Below are positions 15,046 through 22,910 of a stretch of DNA of 22,910 bases, piece after piece; within the stretch, counting starts at the first letter, position 1; each line of letters opens with the position of its first letter. The stretch is from Cyanobacteria bacterium UBA2566 (GTDB taxonomy: Bacteria; Cyanobacteriota; Cyanobacteriia; Cyanobacteriales; Desertifilaceae): assembly GCA_002340255.1 (NCBI GenBank), contig DDLS01000176.1, positions 1 to 22,910 on the forward strand. Direction: 5' to 3'. Position numbers and translations under genes: made by a program. The notes below the pieces were generated by a model that worked only from the letters and a program-made list of their open reading frames with translations, was not told where the DNA came from and ran no database searches.

Positions 15046-18000
15046 TTATTGGTCAGAGAAGTCGGTAGAAATCGATTCATAGGTCGGTCGATTGGGCGAT
15101 CGCCGGCCGGTTCCTTCTTGCATCAAGTCGATTTCCACATCGCTGGAATCTCCATCTTCACGAGTCTCGACTTTATGCACCCCAATGTCTAAACAGAGGG
15201 ATTGCAATTCTCGCATCAGCACCTTAAATGATTCTGGCGTTCCCGGTCGGGGAATGGCTTTACCTTTAACAATGGCATTGAGAGCCTCATTTCGGCCTTG
15301 CATATCATCAGATTTCACGGTCAGTAACTCTTGCAAGGTATAGGCTGCACCAAAGGCCTCAAGCGCCCAAACTTCCATTTCTCCGAACCGTTGTCCACCC
15401 TGTTGGGCTTTTCCACCCAAAGGCTGTTGAGTCACCAAGGAGTAAGGACCAGTTGAGCGAGCATGGATCTTATCATCTACTAAGTGAACCAATTTCAGCA
15501 TATAAGCTTTACCCACCGTAATCGGGCGGTCAAAGGCCTCACCTGTGCGGCCGTCGAACAACTGGATTTTGCCTGCATTTTTGGGGTCATAGAGCCACTC
15601 TTTACCTGTGTAATGGGCAGCTTCTTTGAGTTTGTTATGTACTGTCGCCCTAGACATTTCCCGGCTGTGCATTTCATCAAAGGGTTGCAGCTTAAACCGG
15701 CGCTCTAGGTTTTCACCTGCCCATCCCAACAGACATTCAAATACTTGACCCACATTCATCCGGGAGGGAACCCCTAGGGGATTTAAGACGATATCCACGG
15801 GGGTGCCATCGGGCAGGTAGGGCATATCTTCCAGGGGCAAAATCCGGGAAATAATCCCCTTATTCCCATGTCGTCCTGCCATTTTATCGCCCACTTGGAT
15901 CTTCCGTTTTTGGGCCACATAGACGCGGACGACCATATTGGCTCCAGGGGGCAGTTCATCTCCTTCTTCGCGGGTAAAGATACGCACGTCTACCACGCGC
16001 CCCTTTTCACCATTAGGAACTCGCAGGGAGTTATCCCGCACATCGCGGGCTTTTTCACCGAAAATGGCTCGGAGGAGTTTTTCTTCTGGGGGTTGGTCGG
16101 ATTCCCCTTTAGGAGTCACTTTACCTACGAGGATATCCCCGGATTCTACCCAAGCGCCTTTACGGATAATGCCGCCTTCGTCTAAGTTCCGCAGGGAGTC
16201 TTCACCGACGTTGGGAATTTCGCGGGTGATTTCTTCAGGGCCAAGTTTGGTTTGCCGAGCTTCAATTTCGTATTTTTCTACGTGGATAGATGTATACAGA
16301 TCTTCGGAAACCAGACGCTCGGAAATCAGGATTGCGTCCTCGTAGTTGTAGCCTTCCCAAGGCATGTAGGCTACTAGGATATTTTGACCTAGGGCTAACT
16401 CTCCCCCTTCTGTGGCACTGCCGTCAGCGAGAATTTGACCGACTAATACGCGATCGCCTTCATAAACAATGGGACGCTGAGATAAACAGGTATCCTGGTT
16501 TGACCGTTGATATTTTTGCAACTGATATTCAACAATCTGGGGAATCGCTCCTTCTGACCCCTCCTCCGATGCTTCTAGATCGGAGGTGACCTGAATCCTG
16601 GTTGCGTCTACAAAGCTAACAACACCATTGGTTTTGGAGACAATAACCATGCCGGAGTCGCGGGCAGCTTGGGGTTCCAGACCTGTCCCTACCAAGGGTC
16701 GCTCTGGCCGGAGTAGGGGCACGGCTTGCCGTTGCATGTTCGATCCCATCAGGGCGCGGTTCGCATCATCATGTTCCAGGAAGGGAATTAAGGAGGTTGC
16801 CACCGAGATAATCTGTACGGGAGAAACGGCTACATAGTCTACCTGGGTGGGGGCAGCGGTGGTAAATTCTTGGCGATAGCGCACGGGAATAATTTCCCCT
16901 AAGATTTTGCCTTCTTCATCGCAAGAAATGTCTCCGGGAGCTACCTGGAGGTCGTCTTCTTCATCAGCTGTCATGAAGAGGGGAGCTAGATCTCTGCGTA
17001 CATATCCGTTTTCTACACGATAGTAAGGAGTCGCAATAAAGCCGAATTCGTTGACCTTGGCGTGAGTGGCTAAGGAACCTATCAATCCCGCGTTGGGGCC
17101 TTCTGGGGTTTCAATGGGGCAGATGCGGCCGTAGTGGGAGGGGTGAATATCCCGTACGGCAAAGCCGGCTCGTTCGCGGGTGAGTCCTCCTGGTCCTAGG
17201 GCGCTTAACCGCCGTTTGTGGGTCAGTTCCGCTAGGGGGTTGGTTTGATCCATGAATTGGGAGAGCTGGGAAGAGCCGAAGAACTCTTTGATCGCGGCCA
17301 CGAGCGGCTTAGGATTGACTAGGGAGGTGGGGGTGAGGGAGTCGGAGTCAGAGACGGTCATGCGCTCGCGGATGATACGTTCTAGGCGATTTAAGCCTAC
17401 TCTGACTTGGTTTTGTAGAAGTTCGCCTACGGAGCGAATCCGCCGGTTCCCCAAGTGATCGATGTCATCAATACTACCGAGATCGAATTCCAGGTTAATC
17501 AGGTAGTTGATGGCAGACATGATGTCTTTGGGGGTGAGGACTCTGATGCTGGCGGGGACAGTTAAGCCCAGTTTTCGGTTCAGTTTATAGCGCCCAACTT
17601 TGCCGAGATCGTAGCGTTTGGGGTCAAAGAATCTGGACTCTAGGAGTTGTTGTCCGCCGTTGACGGTGGGGGGTTCTCCAGGTCGCAGTTTGCGGTAGAG
17701 TTCGAGGAGGGCTTCTTCGTCGGAGAAGTCTCCTTCTTTTTCGATGGTTTTTTGGAAGTAGTCGGGGTGGCGCAGACCTTCCAAGATTTCACCGGTACTC
17801 ATGCCTAGGGCTTTGAGTAGGACTTGGGCGGAGAGTTTGCGGGTTTTGTCGATTCTTACCCAAACAAGGCCGTTTTTGTCGGTTTCAAATTTGAGCCATG
17901 CGCCTCGGTTGGGAATTAGGGAGGCATTGTAGGTGCGACGGCCATTTTTGTCGGTTTCGGACTTGTAGTAGACTCCTGGAGACCGGACAATTTGGTTGAC

Positions 18001-18369
18001 AATTACCCGTTCTGCCCCGTTAATAATGAAGGTTCCGCGATCGGTCATCAAGGGCAGTTCGCCAATGAAGACTTCTTGTTCTTTAATTTCTCCCGTTTCT
18101 TTGTTGATTAGACGGGTGGGCACGTACATTTGCACGGCATAGGTTGCGTCCCGGCGTTTGGCTTCGTCTACTTCGTATTTGGGACGTTTGAGTTTATAGT
18201 TTTTGCCAATAAAATGAAGTTCGAGTTTTCCGGTATAGTCAGAGATGGGAGAGAAGCTATCGAGTTCTTCAATTAATCCTTCTTCTAGAAACCAGCGAAA
18301 GCTTGAGCGTTGGATTTCGACCAGATCGGGTAGGGTAAACTGGGTGGAAGTTTCGGTAATCTGATTCAT
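15046..18369 (-). CDS. rpoB: RNA polymerase subunit beta (RpoB)
   Basis: Catalytic core subunit of RNA polymerase, 1107 residues, the normal cyanobacterial size. Visible in order: FTLPDLVEIQRSSFRWFLEEG at the N-terminus; GAERVIVNQIVRSPGVYY; the rifampicin-pocket region SSQLSQFMDQTNPLAELTHKRRLSALGPGGL with the usual D, H and S residues; IETPEGPNAGLIGSLA; MPWEGYNYEDAILISERLV; GDKMAGRHGNKGIIS; and a C-terminal region with GKAQQGGQRFGEMEVWALEA. ATG 18369 is chosen over a TTG two codons upstream; there is no clear Shine-Dalgarno. It lies 148 nt after tatD (with a heptamer array between) and is followed by rpoC2, not rpoC1. Confidence 0.98.
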   Translation of the reverse strand: MNQITETSTQFTLPDLVEIQRSSFRWFLEEGLIEELDSFSPISDYTGKLELHFIGKNYKLKRPKYEVDEAKRRDATYAVQMYVPTRLINKETGEIKEQEVFIGELPLMTDRGTFIINGAERVIVNQIVRSPGVYYKSETDKNGRRTYNASLIPNRGAWLKFETDKNGLVWVRIDKTRKLSAQVLLKALGMSTGEILEGLRHPDYFQKTIEKEGDFSDEEALLELYRKLRPGEPPTVNGGQQLLESRFFDPKRYDLGKVGRYKLNRKLGLTVPASIRVLTPKDIMSAINYLINLEFDLGSIDDIDHLGNRRIRSVGELLQNQVRVGLNRLERIIRERMTVSDSDSLTPTSLVNPKPLVAAIKEFFGSSQLSQFMDQTNPLAELTHKRRLSALGPGGLTRERAGFAVRDIHPSHYGRICPIETPEGPNAGLIGSLATHAKVNEFGFIATPYYRVENGYVRRDLAPLFMTADEEDDLQVAPGDISCDEEGKILGEIIPVRYRQEFTTAAPTQVDYVAVSPVQIISVATSLIPFLEHDDANRALMGSNMQRQAVPLLRPERPLVGTGLEPQAARDSGMVIVSKTNGVVSFVDATRIQVTSDLEASEEGSEGAIPQIVEYQLQKYQRSNQDTCLSQRPIVYEGDRVLVGQILADGSATEGGELALGQNILVAYMPWEGYNYEDAILISERLVSEDLYTSIHVEKYEIEARQTKLGPEEITREIPNVGEDSLRNLDEGGIIRKGAWVESGDILVGKVTPKGESDQPPEEKLLRAIFGEKARDVRDNSLRVPNGEKGRVVDVRIFTREEGDELPPGANMVVRVYVAQKRKIQVGDKMAGRHGNKGIISRILPLEDMPYLPDGTPVDIVLNPLGVPSRMNVGQVFECLLGWAGENLERRFKLQPFDEMHSREMSRATVHNKLKEAAHYTGKEWLYDPKNAGKIQLFDGRTGEAFDRPITVGKAYMLKLVHLVDDKIHARSTGPYSLVTQQPLGGKAQQGGQRFGEMEVWALEAFGAAYTLQELLTVKSDDMQGRNEALNAIVKGKAIPRPGTPESFKVLMRELQSLCLDIGVHKVETREDGDSSDVEIDLMQEGTGRRSPNRPTYESISTDFSDQ

Positions 18370-18402
18370 TATCAAGAGTGGGTAATTAGCTAGGAAAATT
18401 CA

Positions 18403-18423
18403 GGGAATAGGGAATAGGGAATA
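18403..18423. repeat. Three perfect GGGAATA heptamers upstream of rpoB
   Basis: Three exact tandem GGGAATA units, 33 nt ahead of the rpoB start. The adjacent segment (18431-18450, CCGTGTCTGCGTGTCC) shares the core GTCTGCGTG with the segment next to the repeat at the DGQHR gene (1686-1694). The repeats therefore travel with a second short motif. Confidence 0.75.
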
Positions 18424-18517
18424 AGTTTTTCCGTGTCTGCGTGTCCTTTCCTCCACGCGTCTTTGCGCGTTCACATCTGTGTGTCCCTCTATCTTCCGAT
18501 ACCCCCATCCCCCCCAT

Positions 18518-19300
18518 CTACAACGTGGGCAGTTGGAAGAGGGTTTGGGCGTTTTGGGTAGTTGAGAGTGCTAGGGTTTCTAAGGGGATGTCTCGCAGAG
18601 AGGCGATCGCCTCTGCCACATAGCGAACATAAGCCGGTTCATTCCGTTTGCCTCGTTTGGGGACAGGAGCTAGGAAGGGACAGTCGGTTTCGATCAGGAG
18701 GCGATCGCTGGGCACCATTTGACAGGATTCTTGAATTTGAGTGGCTTTTTTAAAGGTGACTGTGCCACTAAAGCTAATATAAAACCCTAGGTCTAAAAAC
18801 CATTGGGTTTCTTCTGGTGTTCCTCCCCAACAATGCATCACTCCTTTGAGTTCTCCATGGGTTTGGTAAAATTCTCTCAGGTATTCGGCTAAGGGGGCTG
18901 CTGCATCCCGACAGTGAATAATCACGGGTAAACCCAGTTTATGGGCAATTTCCAGTTGCGCCTCTAGGGCTTGCTGTTGTTGCTTTCGGTTACTTGCTTT
19001 GTAAAAATCTAAGCCTGTTTCCCCGATCGCCACCACTTTGGGATCGCTTTGGGCTAAATTAAAAATCTGCTCCCCTATTTCTGGAACCCAATCCTGGCTC
19101 TCTAGGGGATGGAAACCAACGGCAAAATAGAGTTCCTCATACTGGTGGGCTAAGGTTTGGATACTTTCAAATTCCTTGGGGGTCACACATGAATGGATCA
19201 ATTGAACCACTTCTGCTGTAGACCATCGGTTTCTTATATCGTCTCTTTCTTGATTGTACACATCAAAGTTGATGTGTACATGGGTATCGATTAACTGCAT
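18518..19300 (-). CDS. tatD: TatD-family metal-dependent hydrolase
   Basis: A 260-residue TIM-barrel amidohydrolase-type enzyme. The metal ligands are all in place: H7 and H9 (DTHVHIN), E94 (AIGETGLDFY), H129 (VIIHCRDA), H156 (MHCWGG) and D206 (IETDCPFLAP). TatD proteins act as DNases (3'-5' exonuclease or AP-type activities in studied members); the name does not imply a role in Tat export. GGGAGA lies close ahead of ATG 19300. The placement between rpsT and rpoB is, as I recall, widespread in cyanobacteria. Confidence 0.94.
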   Translation of the reverse strand: MQLIDTHVHINFDVYNQERDDIRNRWSTAEVVQLIHSCVTPKEFESIQTLAHQYEELYFAVGFHPLESQDWVPEIGEQIFNLAQSDPKVVAIGETGLDFYKASNRKQQQQALEAQLEIAHKLGLPVIIHCRDAAAPLAEYLREFYQTHGELKGVMHCWGGTPEETQWFLDLGFYISFSGTVTFKKATQIQESCQMVPSDRLLIETDCPFLAPVPKRGKRNEPAYVRYVAEAIASLRDIPLETLALSTTQNAQTLFQLPTL

Positions 19301-19526
19301 GATTCTCCCAAATTTCAGGGTTTAACAAGCACTCTCAAGGGTCAGCAATAGCCGAAACCGCTTTACCCAACTCTCGATCGTTAACCGAATCCTGGCGATC
19401 GGGCCCAAATTTTCAGGAGGATAATCTTGGGCTGATGACCTAGGGGGAAGGAGTTTGGGGTCAATTGACGGTGGGTTAGGAGATGAAGTTACCCCAAACT
19501 GATAGGGGATAGGATGGGGATTGTTC

Positions 19527-19826
19527 TCAGGAGACTGCTGGAGTTTCAAGTTTTTTCAGCGCTTGGGCTAGACGGGCTTTACGACGAGATCCAGTGTTCC
19601 GGTGAAGTACGCCTCGTTTTACCGATTTATCAATTTTGCTGTACGCTTGATTCATCAGAGTTTGAATTTCCTGCGCTTTTTCTGGGCTAGGGCTGGCGCT
19701 TTGCTCTTCAACGGCGGTAAAGAATTTTTTCATCAGAGTCCTTACCGCAGATTTATAGGCTTTGTTCCGGAGACGATTGCGTTCCGCAATTTGAACGCGC
19801 TTGATAGCAGACTTGATGTTAGGCAC
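19527..19826 (-). CDS. rpsT: 30S ribosomal protein S20
   Basis: A 99-residue, very basic helical protein beginning MPNIKSAIKRVQIAERNRLRNK, as typical for S20, which binds 16S rRNA in the body of the small subunit. It ends in the usual helix with RGVLHRNTGSRRKARLAQALKKL. The start codon is GTG (19826), with no Shine-Dalgarno visible upstream; no ATG is available in frame. First gene of the leftward rpsT-tatD-rpoB-rpoC2 cluster; divergent from hisD. Confidence 0.97.
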   Translation of the reverse strand: MPNIKSAIKRVQIAERNRLRNKAYKSAVRTLMKKFFTAVEEQSASPSPEKAQEIQTLMNQAYSKIDKSVKRGVLHRNTGSRRKARLAQALKKLETPAVS

Positions 19827-19964
19827 GGTGTTTAAACTTGGGGTAACAGTAACAGCATTCGGGATAGACCCGATATTAAGATTAAGTGTCAGACATTTGA
19901 GTATAGCATTTATTCTGCTGAGTTGGATCTTACCCGACCCGTCAAATCCACGTTAAGCTATAAG

Positions 19965-20042
19965 ATGACGATGACCTGGATTAAGGAGGTGGAACCCTTG
20001 GGTGGCTTCTGGAGTCCGGGTTACGTCAATGGGGAGACTTAA
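19965..20042 (+). other. Possible 25-codon leader frame with consensus Shine-Dalgarno, upstream of hisD
   Basis: An ATG-started frame of 25 codons (MTMTWIKEVE then PLGGFWSPGYVNGET) ends 20 nt before the hisD start. Inside it lies AAGGAGGT (19983-19990), a full anti-16S match. That site is 7 nt ahead of an in-frame TTG (19998), which would give a 14-residue peptide. There are no histidine codons, so it is not a classical his attenuator. It may be a leader peptide, a small protein or chance. Confidence 0.25.
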
Positions 20043-20062
20043 AGTGGCAATCAATCTAACCT

Positions 20063-21370
20063 ATGCTGAGAATTATTAGCCAGCGATCTGAAGCAGAATC
20101 GGAATTACGACGGATTTGCGATCGCACCTTTGATGAGGAAATGGTTCATAAAGAGGCGACGGTTCAGCAGGTGCTGCAAACCGTAAGGCGCAACGGCGAC
20201 GGGGCCCTTTTGGACTATACGGAAGAGTTTGATGGCCAACGGCTGGAGGTGAGTCAGTTGCGCGTCAGTGCCCTGGAATTAGAGGCGGCCTATCAGCAAG
20301 TGGATAAACCTTTGTTGGATGCCATTGAGTTGGCCAGTCGTCAAATTGAAGCATTTCATCGCCAACGCGCTCCTAAGTCTTGGGTCCATTTTGGGGAACA
20401 TGAAGTGGTGTTGGGCAAGCATTATACCCCGGTTGACCGGGCGGGAATTTATATTCCGGGAGGACGGGCCGCTTATCCGAGTACGGTGTTGATGAATGCA
20501 ATCCCAGCTAAGGTTGCCGGTGTCCCCCGAATTGTCATGTGTACGCCACCGGGGTCCAATCAAGGCATTAGCCCAGCCGTGCTGGTCGCTGCTCAGTTTG
20601 CTGGGGTGGATGAGATTTATCGGATCGGAGGCGCTCAGGCGATCGCTGCCTTAGCCTATGGTACACAAACGGTTCCCAAGGTGGATTTAATTACAGGGCC
20701 GGGAAATATTTATGTGACGCTAGCCAAGAAAATGGTCTATGGGATCGTGGGAATTGATTCGTTGGCTGGGCCCTCGGAAGTGCTGGTGATTGCTGATAGT
20801 GAGGCGAACCCGGTGCATGTGGCCACAGATTTGTTGGCCCAGGCGGAGCATGACCCGATGGCGGCGGCAATTTTAATCACGACTGACCGCACGTTAGCCA
20901 GACAGGTGGCTACGGAAGTGGAGCAACAGCTCATTAACCATCCGCGACAAATTCTGACGGAAAAGGCGATCGCCCATTATGGGTTAATTGTGGTCGTTGA
21001 GTCTTTAGACGAAGCTGTAGAACTCTCCAATTTGTTTGCTCCTGAACATTTAGAACTGGAAGTCGCCGAACCCTGGGATCTCCTCCCTCAAATTCGCCAT
21101 GCTGGAGCGATTTTCCTCGGCTATTCGACTCCAGAAGCGGTGGGAGATTATTTAGCCGGGCCCAATCATACTCTACCGACTTCAGGAGCGGCTCGCTATG
21201 CCTCAGCCTTGGGGGTAGAAACCTTTATGAAACATTCAAGCTTAATTCAATATTCCCCCACTGCTTTAAATAAAATGGCCAGCGCCATTATTACTTTGGC
21301 TGATGCAGAAGGGTTGCCCTCCCATGCCCATTCTGTACGGGTGAGAACTTCTTCTCCAGAGCAAGATTAG
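20063..21370 (+). CDS. hisD: Histidinol dehydrogenase
   Basis: Catalyses the last two oxidations of histidine synthesis, L-histidinol to L-histidine with 2 NAD+. The product has 435 residues. The zinc ligands expected from E. coli HisD are present as Q260, H263 (LAQAEHDP), D362 (GDYLAGPNH) and H421 (SHAHSVR); the catalytic pair is E328-H329 (APEHLEL). Other family blocks: YIPGGRAAYPSTVLMNAIPA (130-149), TGPGN (211-215) and AGPSEVLVIAD (235-245). ATG 20063 gives the usual N-terminus; the Shine-Dalgarno is weak. The next gene begins 6 nt after the stop, so the two are probably co-transcribed. Confidence 0.97.
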   Translation: MLRIISQRSEAESELRRICDRTFDEEMVHKEATVQQVLQTVRRNGDGALLDYTEEFDGQRLEVSQLRVSALELEAAYQQVDKPLLDAIELASRQIEAFHRQRAPKSWVHFGEHEVVLGKHYTPVDRAGIYIPGGRAAYPSTVLMNAIPAKVAGVPRIVMCTPPGSNQGISPAVLVAAQFAGVDEIYRIGGAQAIAALAYGTQTVPKVDLITGPGNIYVTLAKKMVYGIVGIDSLAGPSEVLVIADSEANPVHVATDLLAQAEHDPMAAAILITTDRTLARQVATEVEQQLINHPRQILTEKAIAHYGLIVVVESLDEAVELSNLFAPEHLELEVAEPWDLLPQIRHAGAIFLGYSTPEAVGDYLAGPNHTLPTSGAARYASALGVETFMKHSSLIQYSPTALNKMASAIITLADAEGLPSHAHSVRVRTSSPEQD

Positions 21371-21376
21371 GGCGTT

Positions 21377-22558
21377 ATGAAGGAGCAGAATCATCCCCAG
21401 TTGTATCGATGGCTCAAGGATCGAATTAGGCGATCGCCAGGGGGCAAAATTACCTTTGCTCAGTATATGGACTCGGTGCTATATCACCCTGAATTTGGCT
21501 ATTACAGTGCCTATCAGACGGAAATTGGCAAATTTGGCGATTACTTCACTTCGGCCAGTCTAGGAGCCGATTTTGCCCAGCTTTTGGCCTGTCAATGGGT
21601 GCAAATGTGGCAGATTTTGGGCTGTCCCACTCCCTTTTCAGTAGTAGAAATGGGCGCAGGAACCGGACAAGTGGCGGCCGATGTCTTAAGGTATTTAGAA
21701 ACCTATAATATCGCTTTTTTTCAGAGTCTCGATTATCGGATCGTGGAACAATCTCTGGGATTAAGGCAGATACAGAAACAAAATTTAGCGCCTTGGTTAG
21801 GGGAACACCCGCGAGTTCAATGGTGCGACTGGGCGGATTTAGGTTTGATTCAGGGCTGTTTTTTTTCTAATGAATTAGTCGATGCGTTTCCAGTGTCTTT
21901 AGTCGTGCGTTCTGGGGAGAAGCTGCAAGAAGTGTTTGTTACCTTGGACGATCGAGACAATGTGGTGGAGGTTTTAGGGGCGTTATCAACCCCAAAATTA
22001 GCTCGATATTTTGAGAATTTGGGCATTGATTTATGCTCGGATGCTTATCCAGAGGGCTATCGCACGGAAGTGAATTTAGCGATGCTAGACTGGCTAGAGG
22101 CGATCGCCACCCGCTTAGATCGCGGTTATGTGATCACGATTGATTACGGATATACTGCCCAACGATATTATCAACCCAGGCGCACAACAGGAACGCTACA
22201 ATGTTATACTCGCCACCATCGCCACGATTGCCCCTATATTAATATGGGCTATCAAGATATCACCGCCCATGTCGATTTCACCAGCCTAGAGCATGAGGGC
22301 AAACGCTGGGAACTAGAGCCATTAGGGTTTACAGAGCAAGGGTTATTTTTAATGGCGCTCGGACTCGGCGATCTCCTGACAGCCTTATCAGAAAGTTCCC
22401 TTTCTATTACTGAACTGTTTAGCCGTCGAGATGCTTTACATCAGTTAATCGATCCCCTGGGTTTGGGCGGGTTTAAGGTATTAATCCAGGGGAAAGGATT
22501 AAGCAAACAGGAGAAAGGCAATGTCTTAAAAGGTTTAGCCCATCCTCGATCGGTTTAA
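21377..22558 (+). CDS. SAM-dependent methyltransferase, MidA/NDUFAF7 family
   Basis: A 393-residue class I methyltransferase of the DUF185 family. Visible: ITFAQYMDSVLYHPEFGYYS (25-44) and GKFGDYFTSASLGADFAQLL (51-70), hallmarks of this family; the SAM motif VVEMGAGTGQVAADVL (89-104); and FFSNELVDAFPV, the family's NE-DA motif. Mitochondrial NDUFAF7 methylates an arginine of a complex I subunit. Cyanobacteria have the related NDH-1 complex, so an analogous role is conceivable but unproven. It is 6 nt downstream of hisD, with no functional link evident. No terminator was seen after it. Confidence 0.92.
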   Translation: MKEQNHPQLYRWLKDRIRRSPGGKITFAQYMDSVLYHPEFGYYSAYQTEIGKFGDYFTSASLGADFAQLLACQWVQMWQILGCPTPFSVVEMGAGTGQVAADVLRYLETYNIAFFQSLDYRIVEQSLGLRQIQKQNLAPWLGEHPRVQWCDWADLGLIQGCFFSNELVDAFPVSLVVRSGEKLQEVFVTLDDRDNVVEVLGALSTPKLARYFENLGIDLCSDAYPEGYRTEVNLAMLDWLEAIATRLDRGYVITIDYGYTAQRYYQPRRTTGTLQCYTRHHRHDCPYINMGYQDITAHVDFTSLEHEGKRWELEPLGFTEQGLFLMALGLGDLLTALSESSLSITELFSRRDALHQLIDPLGLGGFKVLIQGKGLSKQEKGNVLKGLAHPRSV

Positions 22559-22667
22559 ACCCTTTGAGATCTTGTTGATAGAGTTAAATCGGGAAAAAAT
22601 ACCGTACTCAACCTGTTAGACAGATCCAAAGACTAAACCACTGGTTAAAAATATCTCCAATGGGTTC

Positions 22668-22796
22668 TATAAGATTCAACCCCCGTATTGACATCCACCC
22701 CTGCCTAAAGGCGAGGGGATTCCTAAACCTCACGTTAGCGAAGCTCCTCCACAGGAGGCTTTAGGTTTCTGTTTCATAGCAGTTGCCTTCACAGAT
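22668..22796 (-). ncRNA. Predicted omegaRNA (reRNA) region of the TnpB element
   Basis: In IS200/IS605 elements the RNA that guides TnpB is made from the tnpB 3' end and the right end of the element, and its guide is the host DNA directly beyond. Here the region after the tnpB stop is richly structured. On the plus strand, AAGCTCCT pairs with AGGAG(G)CTT around CCAC (22741-22760), enclosed by CCTAAA / TTTAGG; then comes the bulged hairpin at 22698-22718. Read leftwards past TCAA, the predicted guide is TACGGGGGTTGAATCTTATA (22687 to 22668). The exact 5' end is unknown; it probably lies within tnpB. Confidence 0.4.
22698..22718. repeat. Bulged subterminal hairpin of the insertion element
   Basis: CCCCT (22698-22702) pairs with AGGGG (22714-22718) and GCC with GGC, leaving G22713 bulged and TAAA as loop. 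A single bulged base in the stem is typical of the palindromes recognised by Y1 transposases (HUH TnpA). Confidence 0.65.
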
Positions 22797-22910
22797 TTAC
22801 TCTGTTTCCGCTTCGCGGACATGAACGGGTCTTACACTCGCTCCGCAGACTGACACGGCAAGCCCTGCCGCCTTATGTGTCGAAATTCCAAAAGAAAAAT
22901 CTTGATGTAC
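22797..22910 (-). CDS. tnpB: TnpB-family RNA-guided nuclease, C-terminal end (partial)
   Basis: Only the last 37 codons are inside the window, open from the right edge to a TAA at 22797-22799. They include THKAAGLAVSVCGASVRP followed by VHVREAETE. This Ala/Gly-rich, cysteine-containing tail resembles the ends of many cyanobacterial IS605-type TnpB proteins, and it is followed at the expected distance by the element's hairpin. TnpB is an omegaRNA-guided DNA endonuclease that helps retain its transposon. The RuvC catalytic residues and zinc finger lie upstream, beyond the edge, so whether the protein is intact cannot be judged. Confidence 0.65.
   Translation of the reverse strand, partial: VHQDFSFGISTHKAAGLAVSVCGASVRPVHVREAETE

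Larger units (their letters stand above)
22688..22910 (-). mobile_element. Right end of an IS200/IS605-family element (partial)
   Basis: The element runs off the right edge of the window. Its right end is inferred at 22688 from TTGA on the plus strand (TCAA when read with tnpB). TCAA is the kind of right-end cleavage tetranucleotide known in this family. A subterminal hairpin with a bulge (22698-22718: CCCCT, GCC, TAAA, GGC, bulged G, AGGGG) fits the TnpA recognition palindromes. No terminal inverted repeats or target duplication are expected. A tnpA gene or the left end, if present, would lie outside the window. Confidence 0.75.

Noticed and set aside
15868..16345. Plus-strand frames of 105 and 135 codons opposite rpoB
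   Set aside because: Antisense of conserved rpoB motifs, no start context and no recognisable protein.
10733..18369. rpoC1 frameshifted or hidden inside the rpoB/rpoC2 region
   Set aside because: rpoB and rpoC2 are each continuous and full length, and only 101 nt separate them. No NADFDGD-type active-site sequence of the gamma subunit is present in the window.
19322..19549. 75-codon frame between rpsT and tatD (minus strand)
   Set aside because: It starts with TTG inside rpsT, has no Shine-Dalgarno and no internal ATG, is Pro-rich in its first half and resembles nothing I know. The gap is better treated as intergenic.
19965..20062. Histidine attenuator ahead of hisD
   Set aside because: The short frame contains no histidine codons, and no terminator/antiterminator pair is evident.

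Overview
The window is cyanobacterial chromosomal DNA. Evidence: psbY, an HliD-type high-light-inducible protein, split RNA polymerase beta' (a separate rpoC2 with the large SI3 insertion), many HIP1 octamers (GCGATCGC, e.g. 46-53, 748-755, 2866-2873, 3609-3616), and the short purine/pyrimidine heptamer repeats (GGGAATA / ATTCCCC) typical of many filamentous and colonial cyanobacteria. Base composition is near balanced. I cannot name a genus from sequence alone; an Oscillatoriales-like organism is a guess.

Left part (1-8650): an orphan DGQHR-domain (DndB-like) protein on the minus strand; divergent from it serA (first step of phosphorylated serine synthesis) with a structured leader; a 671-residue Pro/Glu-rich cyanobacterial protein of unknown function; a small secreted two-cysteine protein; and an SLC13/DASS-type anion permease with two inserted RCK_C domains. 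These four are all on the plus strand. The convergent rsmG (16S rRNA m7G527 methyltransferase) overlaps the permease stop by 6 bases.

Middle (8650-10730): two very short photosynthesis genes, psbY (40 aa, minus) and an hliD-like gene (56 aa, plus), flank ald (alanine dehydrogenase, minus). Both are backed by local signals: a consensus Shine-Dalgarno and a terminator for psbY, a TATAAT and an HLR1-like site for hliD.

Right part (10730-19826): an information-processing cluster transcribed leftwards, rpsT - tatD - rpoB - rpoC2. rpoC1, which lies between rpoB and rpoC2 in most cyanobacteria, is not there; about 100 bp made largely of GGGAATA-type repeats lies in its place. Divergent from rpsT is hisD followed after 6 nt by a MidA/NDUFAF7-family methyltransferase gene (plus strand).

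The right edge (22688-22910) holds the right end of an IS200/IS605-type element: the last 37 codons of a TnpB on the minus strand, a bulged subterminal hairpin, and the region expected to encode its omegaRNA. The flanking host DNA would supply the guide.

No rRNA, tRNA or CRISPR array was seen. Most of the window is core metabolism and housekeeping. The parts worth a second look are the TnpB/omegaRNA end, the repeat-filled rpoB-rpoC2 junction, the orphan DGQHR protein and the unknown 671-residue protein.
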